From Centropus unirufus (lineage: Eukaryota > Chordata > Aves > Cuculiformes > Centropidae): a stretch of DNA of 64,000 nucleotides. The position numbers and the translations under genes were made by a program. Numbering within the stretch: the first letter of the stretch is position 1; every line of letters begins with the position of its first letter. Shown piece by piece: positions 11,372 to 24,921 of this stretch. Below the pieces are notes generated by a model. That model was not told the DNA's origin. It searched no databases and saw only the letters and a list, made by a program, of their open reading frames with translations. The stretch lies in the NCBI GenBank assembly GCA_013397695.1, contig VYZI01000287.1:373867-437866 (forward strand). The letters are read 5' to 3'.

Positions 11372-14300
11372 CAGTTTTTTTGTGGTCACAGGCAATGCAG
11401 TACAGCTACATTTTCACGCAGATTGATTTAAATCACTAAATAGAATATGTTTTAAAGAATAAATTTATGTATAGTCTCATATTTAATTTCCTACAGAAAA
11501 GCCCATTCATATTGTTTTATAATATCTTGATTATCCTCTAAATAAGGCCCGCATACCAATTTTAGTATTACTTTCTGGTAATTAAGCGAATATACTGTAT
11601 AAGTTACAAAGGAATATATAAATTAACAACATATTTAGATTTTTAATGTTTGTATCTCCTACTTTTGGAAAATAGTAATGACATATCTTATTTACTAGAT
11701 GATTAGTTTTATAATCGTGATTTATATCAAGCTATCTTTAAATGGAAGTTCTATTAAGATGTGGAAAACAATATTTAAAATAGCTTCTTACTATTTTAGG
11801 CCACTGGATATATAAAGGAAAATACCCAATATGTATGAAATATAATTTGGAAACATCATTTGTTGTTAATAAATGAAGTTGATTTTCCTTAATCACCATT
11901 CCACTTTAAATTTTTTAAGCAATGGATTTCAGCCTCACATACTTATTCCTTTATTCATAGATTACAGGGAAAAAAACTAGTTTTTTGAAACTCTGACAGA
12001 ACTGGGTTTGGGTTGCACTAAACCAAGCCAGCCTAGAGTTTGATATTCCTTCTATACTTGCAAAAAATTACAGCGGTGGAAAGCTTTTTTTATTTGATTA
12101 TTATTTCAGTGGGTTTCAGTAGCATAAAAAACTATTGCTTCACCAATTAAGACAATCCCTGTTTCTTGGTTAAACTTTGTTTTCAAAGCATTAGAAACAG
12201 AAACAGAAGCAAAAGACACAAATACATTGATAATATTCTGGTGTAAAACTGAAGTAATAATACAAACAAGAAGTATGGCCTCTAAGACACCCCGTCACAA
12301 TTTCAGAGTGTATTGTTAAAATAAAAGTGAATGAAAGCACAAAATCAATACAGAGCTACATTTATTCTTATTCCTGTGCTGTATCATGACTTTGACGTTA
12401 AAAATTGTGTTTAGCATCATGAGTTACTGTTGCTGTGCCTTTCCAGGATGAACTTTTATCACCAAAATATGTAGGGGAGACTCTTGGATAATTTCCTAGC
12501 TGAGGGTATGAAAATCAGATTTTCCCATTTGAACAAGAAGGTAACAGGAGTTGCAGTCATCCTGGAGAACAGGAATACATCTTTCCTGTCAGGTCATGTT
12601 ATATCCTCTCTTAGAAGGGACAGTTAGGTATTTCTTTAGGCACTTTTAAACTTGTTCTGTTCTCCTTTCCTTATCTCTAGGGTCTGTGTGCTGACACAAT
12701 TTCTATTTTTTTCTTCAGTTCTTTTGACTCTCCAACTTCACCAGAAAACAGTAAAAAAATTCTCTTTGAAAGAAAAGACAAAAGCTGGGTAATTTGAAAT
12801 GTCAGTTTTTTATTTTGGTGTAGGTGTTCTTTGTCTCAGGAGCTTAGCTGTTGCAGTGATTTAGATTATATAAACCAGCTATTGTTTGTTTTCTGCTGAC
12901 ACTTCGCGGCTGCTTTAAATTGTCTTTTCATGATAGTAAGCTTTGCTCATCATGTGGAAAAGACTGATCCAAGCCAGGTGATGCTGTAAACTCAGAATCT
13001 GTCTTGTGTTGCAGCTTCTTTTGTATATTTTGACAAATCCTTCAAACATAAGGGGAAAAAAACTGACAAATATCAGGTATAAATCCTGTAACAAAATACA
13101 ATTTGTCTTATCTGCTAATGAAAATTTTTAATATTATATGAAAATTGTCTTGACATAATGCCAATGCCATAAACCAGAGCATATTCTCTGTTTGCGAGGT
13201 AAGTATTAATTTCTTTCAATGTGAAAACAAATGTTTACTATCATACGCATCTTACAGTGGCCATTAATTATTTATAGCTAAATTGTCTCTATTCCATCTT
13301 CTTTTCTTATGATTGCAAAGAAAAAAATCATTACAACTCTTCTTATATGAAAGGTTGCTAAGTTAGAATGTTACTTCATGTGCTTACCCTACGGAAGGAT
13401 GGGAGGAGAAAAACATAGGCAAACAATTGGGCTAAAATTATTTCTGGCACATGTCTGTGCAGCCGCTTTGAGTGTCTTCAAACTGTTCCGGTAGGTGTGC
13501 AAAGTACAACAAACCTTGGAAAACCATTTACAGCTGCAGAGCATTGTAAAGAAGGTGGGTCAAAGCAACTTCAAGCAGCGCTGGAAGACAGATTTGAGTC
13601 AGCAGAGGAGAGTGGAAAAAGAGCTGCTTAATTTCTGGATCCACGCTAATGCTGTTGTAGCTGCCCTGCCTTAGGACGCTAGTGAAAGTAAAGCAAGACA
13701 TTAAGAGGGGAAAGGTTTTTACAGCCCTTTTATTTAAACTTGCTGACCACCAAGACTAGCAATACCCTCCAGCTATTTTTGCAGCTTTCGTATCTGTTTA
13801 ATAAAGCTGTTTTAAAAAAAAACAATTACTGACATTTCCTTTTATTTTTAACCAGGAGACTTTCTGTTTCTCGCACAACCTGTATTCAAGAGGCTGATTA
13901 ATGCGAGTAGTATAATACTTGTTCATTAAAACATGCATTATTTATAAGGCTGACAAATAGCAGTGTGCATTACCTGGGAGACCGGGATTCCTCTTTGCAG
14001 GATATTCCAGGTTACCTGTTAAATAGTAACGTGTGTGCTCTTAGCTTTACCAAGAAGTACCTGTTAAATATATGAATCTGGTCCTGGAGTTATGTATTTA
14101 TTAATATTTCTAGAACACAGGGTCATCAGTGTCTCTTGTCTGAATACACATTTGGGCACATCGTAATCCATTAAAAACGTCTTGGTGAGAAAGCTCATTT
14201 TTTCCAGCTTCTGTGCGAAAAGATAAACTATTTCAGTTACCTTTCAGGATCTGAAAGGCAGAATATGCAAGGCTTTCAGAACTGTATAGAAATGATAGGA

Positions 14301-14508
14301 TGAAGTCCAAATCCTTGTGAAGCAATGAATTTATTTAGAACATGGCCACATTTTCAACTCATCTGCCCCTCAAGAGTGGTTAAATTTCTTAGAACAAGCT
14401 GTTTGTTTTCTGGGCACTTGCCTTTTTAATCTCAGGACTTTACTACATCTAGGGAAGATAACTCCCAGAACAGCATCCTAAAGGTTTTTTTTTTTTCTTT
14501 TCATAAAG

Positions 14509-14630
14509 TTTGTCCAAAGCAGACATCTGAAGAAATGTCTTCCAATCGTGATTCAAGCCTTACTAATGCACCGGTGCAAAGCAAGCTAGTATCTTCCTTC
14601 CAGCAGCACACAAAGAAAGCACTTAAACAG
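14509..14630 (+). CDS. ASXL3: ASXL3 exon 5: conserved linker with Lys-rich helix
   Basis: This 122-nt exon lies between a T-rich tract ending CATAAAG and the donor GTAAGC. It completes the split valine codon and encodes about residues 120-160, ending in phase 0 with KKALKQ. The peptide includes SSNRDSSLTNAPVQSKLVSS and then FQQHTKKALKQ, nearly identical to the human protein. This part of ASXL proteins is a conserved linker between HARE-HTH and DEUBAD. With the start of exon 6 it forms a basic helical stretch that may serve in nuclear import; that role is inferred from composition. The intron before it is 9.6 kb and the one after is 12.8 kb. Confidence 0.96.
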
Positions 14631-17600
14631 GTAAGCTTGTATTGACTGCTAATCAATTGACTTGCCTTTAGCGTGTGTGTCACTCTTATACACGTAAGAT
14701 CTCGGCAAAATTTCAAGGCATTCCTAAGGATTTTTAGCACTTTGTTTCATGATGCACTGCTGGGGGGGTTTTTCATTATTTTTTTTTTAACCAATGGCAC
14801 AGTCCTGCTATGTATTGCGAGTTTGATGAGTTTTTAAGTGCTCTTCAAGTAAGCAGAATTGTTTTTGGCTTAAAAAACAAAACGCTTTTGAAAAATTCTT
14901 CAGATAGGTAAGGATCTGGCTATGCTTGCTGTTCAGTTTAACTTTATGGTCTGTTTAATTAATTTTTCTTTCATACTGTATTTGCCACTACAGTGTATAA
15001 AAATGTTTTTTGGTTTTTGTATAACCTACAATTTGGGTGATTTAGGTTGCATGGTAAAGCTTGGCAAAAGTAACTGAGTATTAAAAGTCAGATATTACCT
15101 GAAGGCCTAACAATGTGAAAATTATTTTCCAACAGTGTCAAATTAGTTCAGTTTACAAGCAGGCAAATGAAGATGAAAAACTAAAAACTTATAATGTAAA
15201 AATTTATAAATATCTCCTCCCGAGTATGTAAGAATTGTTTTAGTCTCGTAAAGACTACGAAGAAATGAAATACAACTTTTTTAGAGTTAGCATAATGAGG
15301 TGATATTTTACTTTTTTCATAACTGCTCTCTTAGTTACAGCTAATGGAGGTCTAGTATTTCATGGGGTAGTTTATTGTATAGGTTTTTTGCTTAAATTAA
15401 GCGAAGCTCATCCACATCTCCTCGAAACACTTAAATATTTTGCTTAGTCTTTGAGATTAAATCCACTGAAATTAATAGACCTTTATCATTCACATACAGT
15501 TATCTTAGAGGATTTGAGGACTGGAAAGTATTGTAAGAATGGGGTCTCATGTATGTTTGGTCAGGAGAATTGTGCAGTGGGCTCAAAGCAGTTCACTAAG
15601 TGTGTGGATAATTGTGAAAAAGACACTCCAGAAACTTTCCCACAGGTCTTTGCAATACGTGAACTTTATTAAGGCTGGAGGGAGTGGGCAAAGCGAAAGG
15701 AGGGTGATAAAAAGCAAACGCTCAAATGTTTGAACTTCTATAACCATTTAAACTCTACCACTTATCAATTAGCAGGCATAGAGCACTGAGAATAATTTTT
15801 TAAAGGGCAAACTAATCAGAATAGCTTAATTAACATAAAAAGTCATGACATCAATGGAAATCTTTGAAAACATTCCCTGAGGCGTACGGTTAAAGCAACA
15901 TCAGTAAGTGAAGTAATCGATAAAAAGAAATCAGTTTTAATTAAATTGATGGTAATTAGATTCTGTACTTCAGAGTATAGGAGTATTATTACAGATATCA
16001 GTAACATGCTTTCTGTATGTACCGTATTAGACCAATGGATGTTTGTATTGTGGAATAGCAGGGGATTTTTGCCTTGTTTCAGGTGCTGGCTACTGCCATA
16101 TGCTCTATGTGGATTTGATTTAATTTGATACTGCAGCAGAGGTGAATAAAAGTTAACAAGGATTTTATTTAGAAAATTGTTGCTGGAAATTCACTTCTTT
16201 CACTTTCCAATCTTTCTATTGCTTTTGTGGATAAGTAATACCTAAAATCTGTACGAAGAAGAATCTGTAACACCTTTGAATACACGTAAAACTTTAGACA
16301 TTTGTATACAGTGCTTCTTCAACTGCTACTACCTTACTGGTTCATGCTGAAGTGACAGTAGATGAGCCATTGACATGCTCTCAGCAAATGCTTACATATA
16401 TAAACACATCTATACTGTATATATGTCATAATGGGGTCATTAGCTATTTCTGTGTTTCTATTACTAAGCAGCTTTCACAGAATTAAAAGCTACAAGAGAG
16501 TCTTTCAAAGGGTTTCCTACTCAATTTGTTTAAAATCACTGGGTTTTTCACATTGACTTGATCATGTGTGTATTTGTTTTCTGTAATCCATTAAAACAAA
16601 GTGAGAGAGAGGCGTGGTGGTAATATGCAGTACTTCTTGAAGACATGAGCTAGAATTAGAAGATATTCTCCACTGTTTATTTACTTATGAATCACTAGTC
16701 ATATGTAATTTTCTTTAAGGTACTGGATGCTGGATTTACATATGGTTTGATTTTTAATTAATTCTAGAGATATATTCCTGGGTTTAGGTTACAAAGAGCA
16801 ATCTTACATTTCCTTGTAACGGCTTGCATTTTAGGATGTTCTCATGAATCGAATTAGCCACAACACCGCGTTTCTTGAGCTATGCTAGGAGCTTAGAGGA
16901 AAGGGCATTTTCTGAGCCCTGGCTCTCGGTCTTGACTTCTCTCAGGTAGCAGTGGATCTGGGGCACTTTGCAGGGGCTAGGGAGGTTTGCAGTGAGCCCT
17001 CACAAGAACTGTGTCAGAGTTCAGACCTTATCCCCTCGCTTTTTAGAGGCTGGACTGCTGTTCTGATCTGGAAACTTCCCAGCTTCACCATCTTCCATAA
17101 TGTCCTTGTTGGGAGAAAGATTTTGAGTGTTTTGCCACTGTGTGTGTGTTTAATGCATCTTTTTCGTTTTTGAGGGAGTTTCAGTTTTGCTCTTTTGAGG
17201 TGCCTGAGTGTAATGTCCAACAAAACAGTTCCCATTCCTGAGGGTTTAGACAAGCCTATGGTGTAGAGCTGTCTTTTATGCTTGGCTTTCTGATGGCAGA
17301 TTTTACAGACTTCTGTTTCCCTTTTGCAAGTGGAAATGCTTGGGTATGTGTGCCCACATGTTGCTGGTCTTGTATCTTTGAAAAGAAGGTTTACGGCCTG
17401 CTGTCACACTCTGATTTTCTTATCAGTACTGATCAGTTCCATACTGATTTACCTCATTTTCGCACTCAAGAGTTTTGGCATGCAGCCCCATGTAAGGACA
17501 TCTTCCTGGGAAAGTACTGAACTACATCTGCATCTGCTAGCAGTGGTACATGGTCACACTACTGTGTGAGTTATTCTTGCTCTGGACAAGTCTAACCCAA

Positions 17601-17804
17601 GTACGGACATCAATTCATGGCATAGTATCTACCATGCTCCCCTCTGGTCCAATTTCTGTTCCATTGACTTGAGGTGATACTTATTTTGGAAGTCTTCGCA
17701 ATGTACAGATTTGTCTGTATCTATCAAGATGTTCTTGGAACATTTCTCAGAAGAAACGATCATACCTGCAAACTGGCCTCACGTAGGTAACCCTGAGCAT
17801 GTCT

Positions 17805-19680
17805 GAATATCCAGGACGTTGAGGTGGTGTTAGTGTCTGTTGGACTCTGATAGCCAAGTATAAGAGCACCTTGTCCATCAGTGTACCAGTTGTTTCCTGG
17901 GGCAGTACCAAGAAAGGATAAAGAACTTGAAGATGCACTGTAACGATGTCTGGGATGACAGTAGAACTCCCAGACATGGAAGAAAATCCTGCCTCACTTT
18001 TGGCACTTTGGAATCAGCACCAAGAAGGGTACCCATAAATTTTCTCTTGGGAGAAGAGAAGGATACTCCATTCAGACTCAGGATCTGAATACAGACCAGG
18101 ACATGTCTGAGACTGTACTGGGCATCCAGAGCTCTTTGTAGAGACAGAAACTCCAGAGACAGCAGCCAAGTGGGTTTGGGAGGAGAGAAGCTCAGGAAAT
18201 AAGGGAATCTACACAAGGTATGTTACTGCCGCTGGTTTGTTTTGTTTTTCTTAACTTTGGGCTTTGTCTGCATGCTTGGTGGCTGGGTTCATATATGTGC
18301 CACTATTTTATTCATAAAGTGGGTAGATGCAGTTTTTTATAGAGAAGGAAGGCACCCATCTATACGATTTATTCTTATAGAAGTGGAAACTACACCTTCC
18401 CTTTTTTTTTTTTTTCTCCCAGTGGATGCTCTCAGGCCCCAAGCAGTAAGAGAGCTATGGGGAAGTTACGGTTTGGCTTATGTGTTGCTTCTGAATTATA
18501 GGACGTTGGACCTGTGCAACTCCAAATAACATTTCAGGCTGGCTTTTCTAGCACAACTGTAATTATTAGAAACCAACCTACAACCTGAAGCAACAAGACA
18601 CTCAACTTGAGAGCAGAGTGGTGAACAGTGTAATTTAGCCCTGATTTATCCAAATTCACAGGACTAGTTTATCAAGATTTGTTTGTTTGTTTGTTTTCTA
18701 AGGACACAGGTGTCCAAGTGCCTAGGTTGGCACTGAAGGTAGCATCCTGATCCCCCTTGATAGTGGTGTGGATTTGCTCTCCTATTTTCAGCTCAGGCAC
18801 ACTGCTTATCTTGCTTTGATAGAAGAACAAGAGCAAACTCACCAGTCTTGCTCCCTCCACACTCATTCTGTTGGGACTTCTCACCTTGACTACAGCTGGA
18901 TGCAGGTTATCTTGAAGCATTTTGCTGTCCTTAGAAAGTAATCCTGTATGAGTCCGTCTGCGGTGTCTATCCTTTGACTCATTTGAACAACTACTCATTC
19001 ACATGTTCTGATATGAGCCTGATATATTTGCCTGCCCTCCTTTCCCTCCTCAACCCAAAGAAACAAAGATGACAGAGGAAATCATTATGTTTGTATGGTC
19101 CTCACTTAGAGTTTGAGCCCAGGGTGTCTCCCTGAAAGACTCTGAAAATCCACTGTGAACTGAGAGGTATTTTTTGTACTGACTTCCTCAGTATAGAGAC
19201 TTCACTGCGGTTTCTCAATGTCTCTGTTAACCATTTTCCTATGTTTCATTTCAGATGCTCCAAATTTACCAAGGCCACAGTTGGAGAATTCTGGCTCCCT
19301 AGCTGAAGCGTTTGAACAGACATCTGGCAGCATAAGTGATGTGTCTTGACAAATTCTCCTGTCATCAAATGGAGAACAAGGAAAACATGTTGCTTTTTCA
19401 CTTCTAGAGAGACATGGGGACAGTGGAATTTACAAAATGCATTCAGGAAAATGGAAGTTGGAAGATGATAAACTAAACTGATTGTCTGATTGTCAAGACA
19501 AGTCTAGGGAAGAGGACAGAGAAACTATGGCAGGGAGACTGCATAATGGGGAAAAGAAGCTGGAAGAGCAAGAGTTCCAGCAGGAGCTCTTCAGGGAGTA
19601 CATGCATTGCCCGAAGGCAGGCTGCACGGTATGTCCCTCTAAAGGTCCCTATGCATGGGCAGCATGTACCAGCTGCTGAA
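17805..19680 (+). pseudogene. Decayed Myb/SANT-like DNA-binding-domain gene remnant, two exons
   Basis: Plus-strand translation across frames gives DVEVVLVSVG, then SDSQV, a stop, and EHL. It then gives YQERIKNLKMHCNDVWDD and SRTPRHGRKSC (about 17815-17990). This fits the Myb/SANT-like (trihelix-type) domain of MSANTD and ZSCAN29-like proteins: an aliphatic first helix, DSxVQExL, then a Cys/Lys-rich third helix with (R/K)xLK and GRKSC. A shifted frame continues from about 17994 (FWHFGISTKKGTHKFSLGRR and DLNTDQDMSETVLGIQSSL) with one in-frame stop and ends at the donor CACAAG/GTATGT (18217/18218). An acceptor TTTCATTTCAG precedes 19255. There phase 1 continues DAPNLPRPQLENSGSLAEAF, then stops, then a charged helix (GEKKLEEQEFQQELFREY) near 19540-19600. 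Frameshifts and stops make it non-functional. The family assignment rests on motif memory only. Confidence 0.42.
18678..18697. repeat. (TTTG)n microsatellite
   Basis: About five TTTG units within the presumed intron of the Myb/SANT-like remnant. It is simple sequence. Confidence 0.85.
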
Positions 19681-20977
19681 CACAGTGCTTTGGTAAGACA
19701 CAAGACAATGTTTATGGGACTTTCTTCTGGCCCTCAGCCCTTACCTGTGATGGAAAGAAAGGGACAGAAATGCACACAATCCCTGTATTCTTTTTGTACT
19801 GCTTTTTAATATCAAGCTACCAGTTGCTGGGCATTCCGCTCTTTTGTTTTTCCTCTGGGGTTGTTTGTGTAGCATGCTTTTCGCAGTTCTCCTGCATGTT
19901 TTCTATTTTAATAAATGTGTTTTCCAGAATTTCTTACTCTGAGAAAGCAAGAATTTTAAAGCAACATTAGAATAGTATTGTGTCGAAGTGTAGCTGCCTC
20001 TCTATTTCACTGTGGGACAGTGTCCCTCGCTTAAAATATGCTCTGGTGCGAACATTACCCTTGGTTAAATCTACCACTGCTGCATTGTGGAATTCCCAAA
20101 TATAGATTAAAAGCACTCTCTTTGTCCTGTTCTATAGATGCAGTTGCTTGTCCCAAGTCTTGATCAAGCTGATGATAGTGATCTAGTTCTAAGCGTTTTA
20201 CTTGTCTTATAATGTTTTTCTTTAAGTAACCCGGGGAACTACTTAAGTTGGTTTGATCATTGCTGTGGTATTAATGACAAATGACTGGAGATCAGAAGCA
20301 AATTTCATTTGGTCTGTGCGTAGCAGTAACACTTTTCCGTAGATGTCACTTGATTTTTGCATACAGTGGCAGTAGGTGTCTAAGCGAGTATCTTCTTCTG
20401 AGAGATTTTGGTTTGAATAGTTTATAGCATGAAATTATAACCAGGTGAAAACGCATTATGGATTGATTTCAGAAGTGCATCCTAGAAATACTTGGCCTTT
20501 TCAGGGAAAGACAGGAGTTGGAACAGCTCCCAACTCTTCAAAGCTCTAGGAAGCCTTCTATGAAATGCTGACAAGCAGTGATCTATAAATGCTGTTCAGG
20601 GAGCTGTTGGGTAGGCCCCTAGAAAGCTGTGTGCTCAGGGTGTGGTGGGCTCATGGCAGAAGCCAGGATGAAACAGAATGCCTGGCAGAAAGTCATTGCA
20701 GTATGGCTGCTTTCCTCGGTGCAAGGTAAATTGGTGCATCTGTTTGTCTGAGAGGTAATATAACAGGATTTTTTATCTGGAGAATGGTTGTCTAACCCTA
20801 AAGCCCCACTATATACTTTGGACCCTGTGCAGAGTGTATTTGCAAGTTAGACCTAATGAAAAATGTTTCCTGTTTTAACATTTTGTATCAATATCACTGT
20901 CTTTGTTTGAGTTTGGTTTTAAACTGCTTTCGACAAACTGTTTCCTTACCTATATGTGTTTTGTTGTGCCAAGAAAC

Positions 20978-21708
20978 AGATTTGCTCCCTGGGCAGCCTC
21001 TGCCAGTGCCTGATGACCCTCTCGGTAAATTATTTTTTCTAATGTCCAAACTGAACCTCCCCTGGCAGAGCTTGAGGCCATTCCTCCTTGTCCTGTCCCC
21101 TGTCACTTGGGAGAGCAGACCAGCACCCACCTCTCCACAATCTCCTTTCAGGCAGGTGTAATCAGTGATAAGGTCTCCCCTCAGCCTCCTCTTCTCCAGG
21201 CTGAACAACCCCAGCTCTCTCAGCTGTTCCTCATAAGACTCGTTCTCCAGCCCCTTCACCAGCTTTGTTGCCCTTCTCTGGACACACTCCAGAACCTCAA
21301 TGTCCTTCTAGTGAGGAGCCCAAAACTGAACACAGGATTCGAGGTGCAGCCTCACCAGTGCCAACTACAGGGGTGGAATCATCTCCCTGACCCTGCTGGC
21401 CACGCTGTTTCTGATACAGGCCAAGACACCATTGGCCTCCTTGGCCACCTGGCCACACTGCTGGCTCATGTTCAGCCAACTGTCAGCCAACACCTCCAGG
21501 TCCTTCTCCTCCAGGCAGCTTTCCAGCCACACTTCCCCAAGCCTGTAGTGCTACACAGGGTTGTTGTGTCCCAAGTGCAGGACCCAGCACTTGGCCTTGT
21601 TAAATCTCATCCCACTGGTCTCAGCCCATCAGTCCAGCCTGGTCAGATCCCTTTGAAGAGCCTCCCTACCCTCAAGCAGGTCAACACTTCCTCCCAGCTT
21701 CACATGGT
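20978..21708 (-). mobile_element. CR1 LINE fragment, antisense
   Basis: About 730 bp are GC-richer than the surroundings and carry the hallmark CR1 3' region in reverse. On the plus strand these include CTCTTCTCCAGGCTGAACAA, TTCTCTGGACACACTCCAG, and CAGCACTTGGCCTTGTTAAA. Read on the minus strand it translates in pieces such as EEQLRELGLFSLEKRRLRGD, the end of the CR1 ORF2 reverse-transcriptase protein. It is 5' truncated (at about 21708), as most CR1 copies are, and broken by frameshifts, so inactive. The typical ATTCTATG tail is missing at the 20978 side, so the 3' end is also lost or diverged. A 236-codon plus-strand open frame across it is a shadow. Confidence 0.93.
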
Positions 21709-24700
21709 TCTTTGTCCTTCTCTTGTTTCAGTGATTGGGAAAGCAACAAAAATATTTACTTTACAGCCTGTTATGATCTGCCACAACTGTAGGTGTGAAC
21801 GTGTTCTTGTACCCTGATAGAAGTCTTGCAGGTGTACAGACACAGAGACACGCATTCTGTCTCTGCACTGTGGAAGTCCAAGCATTTCAGTTCAGTGTAG
21901 TTAGTATACAGATAAATGCTCAGTTGTTAATGAAAGCTGTGGTGGTATAGAAAGACCCTGACCTATGTAAATGTCACAGGGTAGGAGGATGGTGTGGGGC
22001 AAGAACAGATTTTTATTCTAAAAGTTATTAGCAGAGTTTGAAAATAAATCCTAGGCCTCCAAGCTTCCAGCTTGCTGTTTTCCCACTAATCTTCATCTTC
22101 AAATGATTGGCTGTGTACACTTGGTACCCAATACTGTTATGTTTGGTGTACAAGTCTGGTGGAAGTAAATTTATTTACTCTGTGCTTTGGAAATGGCATT
22201 TTGTAGCTGTTTCCATAAGATACCTTTATCATCGTTTTAATCTTACATTTGCATGCTTGTAAATGAGTGCTTTTAGTTTATGTTTAATATGAGAAGTAGC
22301 AGCATCCTAAAAACAACAGTGTGTTTATTCCTTATGATTTGTGGTGCTTACTGTTTTATTTTTAACTGCTCTGTGTATCCATGAAGCAGGTTGCAACTGA
22401 GAAATTTTAATTTACTAGAGGCATAGGAATTAAAGGCTGTCTTAATTTTACTAACAAAATGAGGGTGAAAGAGAGGACCAAGACTGAATTTTATGGTGGT
22501 GTTAAGTGAATCAGTGATAAACTATAAATCTGTTTAATCTTTGCCAAGTTGGGTTCCATGACCATGATGTAGAGCTGTTATTTATTTTGTGCAATAGACT
22601 TTTCTCAGTGTATCATGGCTTATGTTTTTCACATGGCAGAACAGAAGAATTCTATAGCTTTACAATTCTGATCCATAATGTGTGAAATTTCAAAGGTTAT
22701 GTTTCATGATACGAGTTTCAGAATATAGACTTGACATTTATGGAACAAATAGAAATCTGGGACGATGTTGCTTAATGCAACCAAGTGTTACATATCTTTG
22801 TTTTTAATAACTTAATTTTTAACTTTCTCAGCATGTCATGCATTTAAGCCCAAATGAAAGCAGTTTTCTGCATTAATGGTTTATCTGTATGCTGTATTTT
22901 CTTTTTCATTCTGAGTTGAAAAGATCTGAGAAAGAAAAATAATTTTAAAATATCCCTAGCAGCCGTATAATCAGAACTTAACATTTTGCTTCTGGGGCTC
23001 TTTTGGGGATGTATTTTTCCTCTCCAGTTAGTTAGCTTTTAGTTTATCTAGTTCCCTTTCATTCCTACTTCAGAGGTGACTTTACTAGTTTTTACTGAAG
23101 AGTCAACCATTTTTGTCACATGGGTGAAGAACTCTTTCCTGTATTACAACTAAATATGAAAAGATAATTCTTAAGAACAGATAATGGCATGCATGAAATC
23201 TCCAACACACTGCTACACTCCAGCAGGGGCAGGAACACCCAAAAAAGAGGAGAAGACTTCCTTTTGTCACCTGTTTCTAAAAAACTACTTGAAATTCAAT
23301 GATCACTGTTAATTGCATGGTTTCATTTGCCATCTATCTCCAGAGTTTGTGTTTTCTCAGTATTTATTGTTTTGTGTTATTTGAGTTCTTTGGATGAAAA
23401 TGGATTAATAGGTTACTTAAAGATTTTGGCAATAAAAATAATTTCATTAAACAAATTAATTATGCCAAGCCCTATATAATGACCATGGCAGTGTTATTCA
23501 ACAGATGGTCACAAGTTCATTTTTATGAATGAGAACATTGGGAATTCTCCGTACTCATTATGTGAAAGAGATTCACAGATGTCCTTTGCAAATCTGCTTT
23601 TGAAAGGCTGGATGTAAGTACTATGTTTTGGTGGTGATTTTAGGAGGGCTTTTAATGTTTAACTTATATACCACATGAACTTTTGTTTTCTTTGTATTTT
23701 TTATTTATGTGCTGTACAGATAGGATGGCAGTAATGTTTTACAGAATCCATCAACAGTGATCAGTTCTAGGAATTTACAACTTGCATCTTTTTTAGCTCA
23801 AGCATTTAGCAAAAAATGATTGAATACATTTGAAATGTAAACACAGAGTCTCATTAAAGAAAAATATATTTTATGTAAGCTATCATATGTGCTATATGCC
23901 CTTCTCTCTTATTTTCCAGTAGTAAAAATGACATGTTATCATTTGGTAGAATCGGCTCTTTCTTGCAGATCTGTTGGCAGCCCAGCTTGGAGGTTATATA
24001 TCTCTAAATATGGATAAGATGCAAAAGGCTCTGTCACTAAAAAATGCTGATGTGGTTTGTGTTAGTTATTGTTTCTATATCTACAGTGAGATCTAGAACC
24101 ATTTTTCTCTGAAATAAGTTATAAGATTTCTCAATTTTGTCGGTGCTGCTTACAAATTTGACTCATCTTCTTTGTCTGTATTCCCTTCACTAGAAGAGCC
24201 AAAACTAGAGATTTATTTGATTGTGGTTACTAGGAAAGCACTAAATTAGCTTGGTGCACTAAAGGCTCAATATAGCAAAGCATTTGGTGTATGTTTCACT
24301 TTGAGTAATCCCATTGACTTCCTTGCTAAGTAGAATTAATCTTGGGATACAAGATTCTTGTCTTATGCTGCAGGAGTCTTGTATCATAAATTAATATCCC
24401 TCAGGCTCAGTGTAGAGAAGTTATATATTTGTCCTCAGCAGAGGCTGCACAAAGTGACCTTGGTTTCTACTTAACTCCTCATGGTGTTTGGCTTTGCTAG
24501 TAACTAGGCATTGGTAGGCAATTTCTCTGTTGTGTTGCTTCCAGTGCTGTCTTGCAAAGACTTGTCTGTCCAAAATTTCAGACCCTGAAGCTTTAAATTC
24601 TAGGGAGAATTTGACACAGAATTGTTGGGATTCGCTGGGAATGATATGTCCAGTAAACAGGACGACTGAGTAAAATCTCAGCCATATTTTTACCCTGCAA

Positions 24701-24921
24701 ATCAAACTTTAGGTAATTTACTTGATACTTTTGTACCCTCCTCCTCTGCCTCATGGCTTTCCTTTGAAAAATGAAAAGATACAGAGGTGTAAGGAGGATT
24801 ATTCACATATTCTCCAGGCATGGTGTAATTCATTGGCATTTGGTGTTAAAACTTTTACTTAGACTTTTATGTCTGTAAGTTTTAATTTATTTTTTTTTCC
24901 ATTCTACAACCTGTCTTTCAG

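Larger units (their letters stand above)
4865..14508 (+). other. ASXL3 intron 4
   Basis: This is a 9.6-kb intron. It contains a 13-bp tandem doublet (5489-5514), a near-perfect 106-bp tandem duplication (6854-7065), an assembly gap (9389-9533) and a short TAAA-rich run (11349-11371). The rest is AT-rich sequence in which I see no gene. Open frames are at most about 100 codons and have no recognisable content. Confidence 0.85.

Noticed and set aside
21107..21817. 236-codon plus-strand open frame, one of the longest in the window
   Set aside because: It lies across an antisense CR1 fragment and is the reverse reading of CR1 ORF2 and 3' sequence. Its peptide has no domain.
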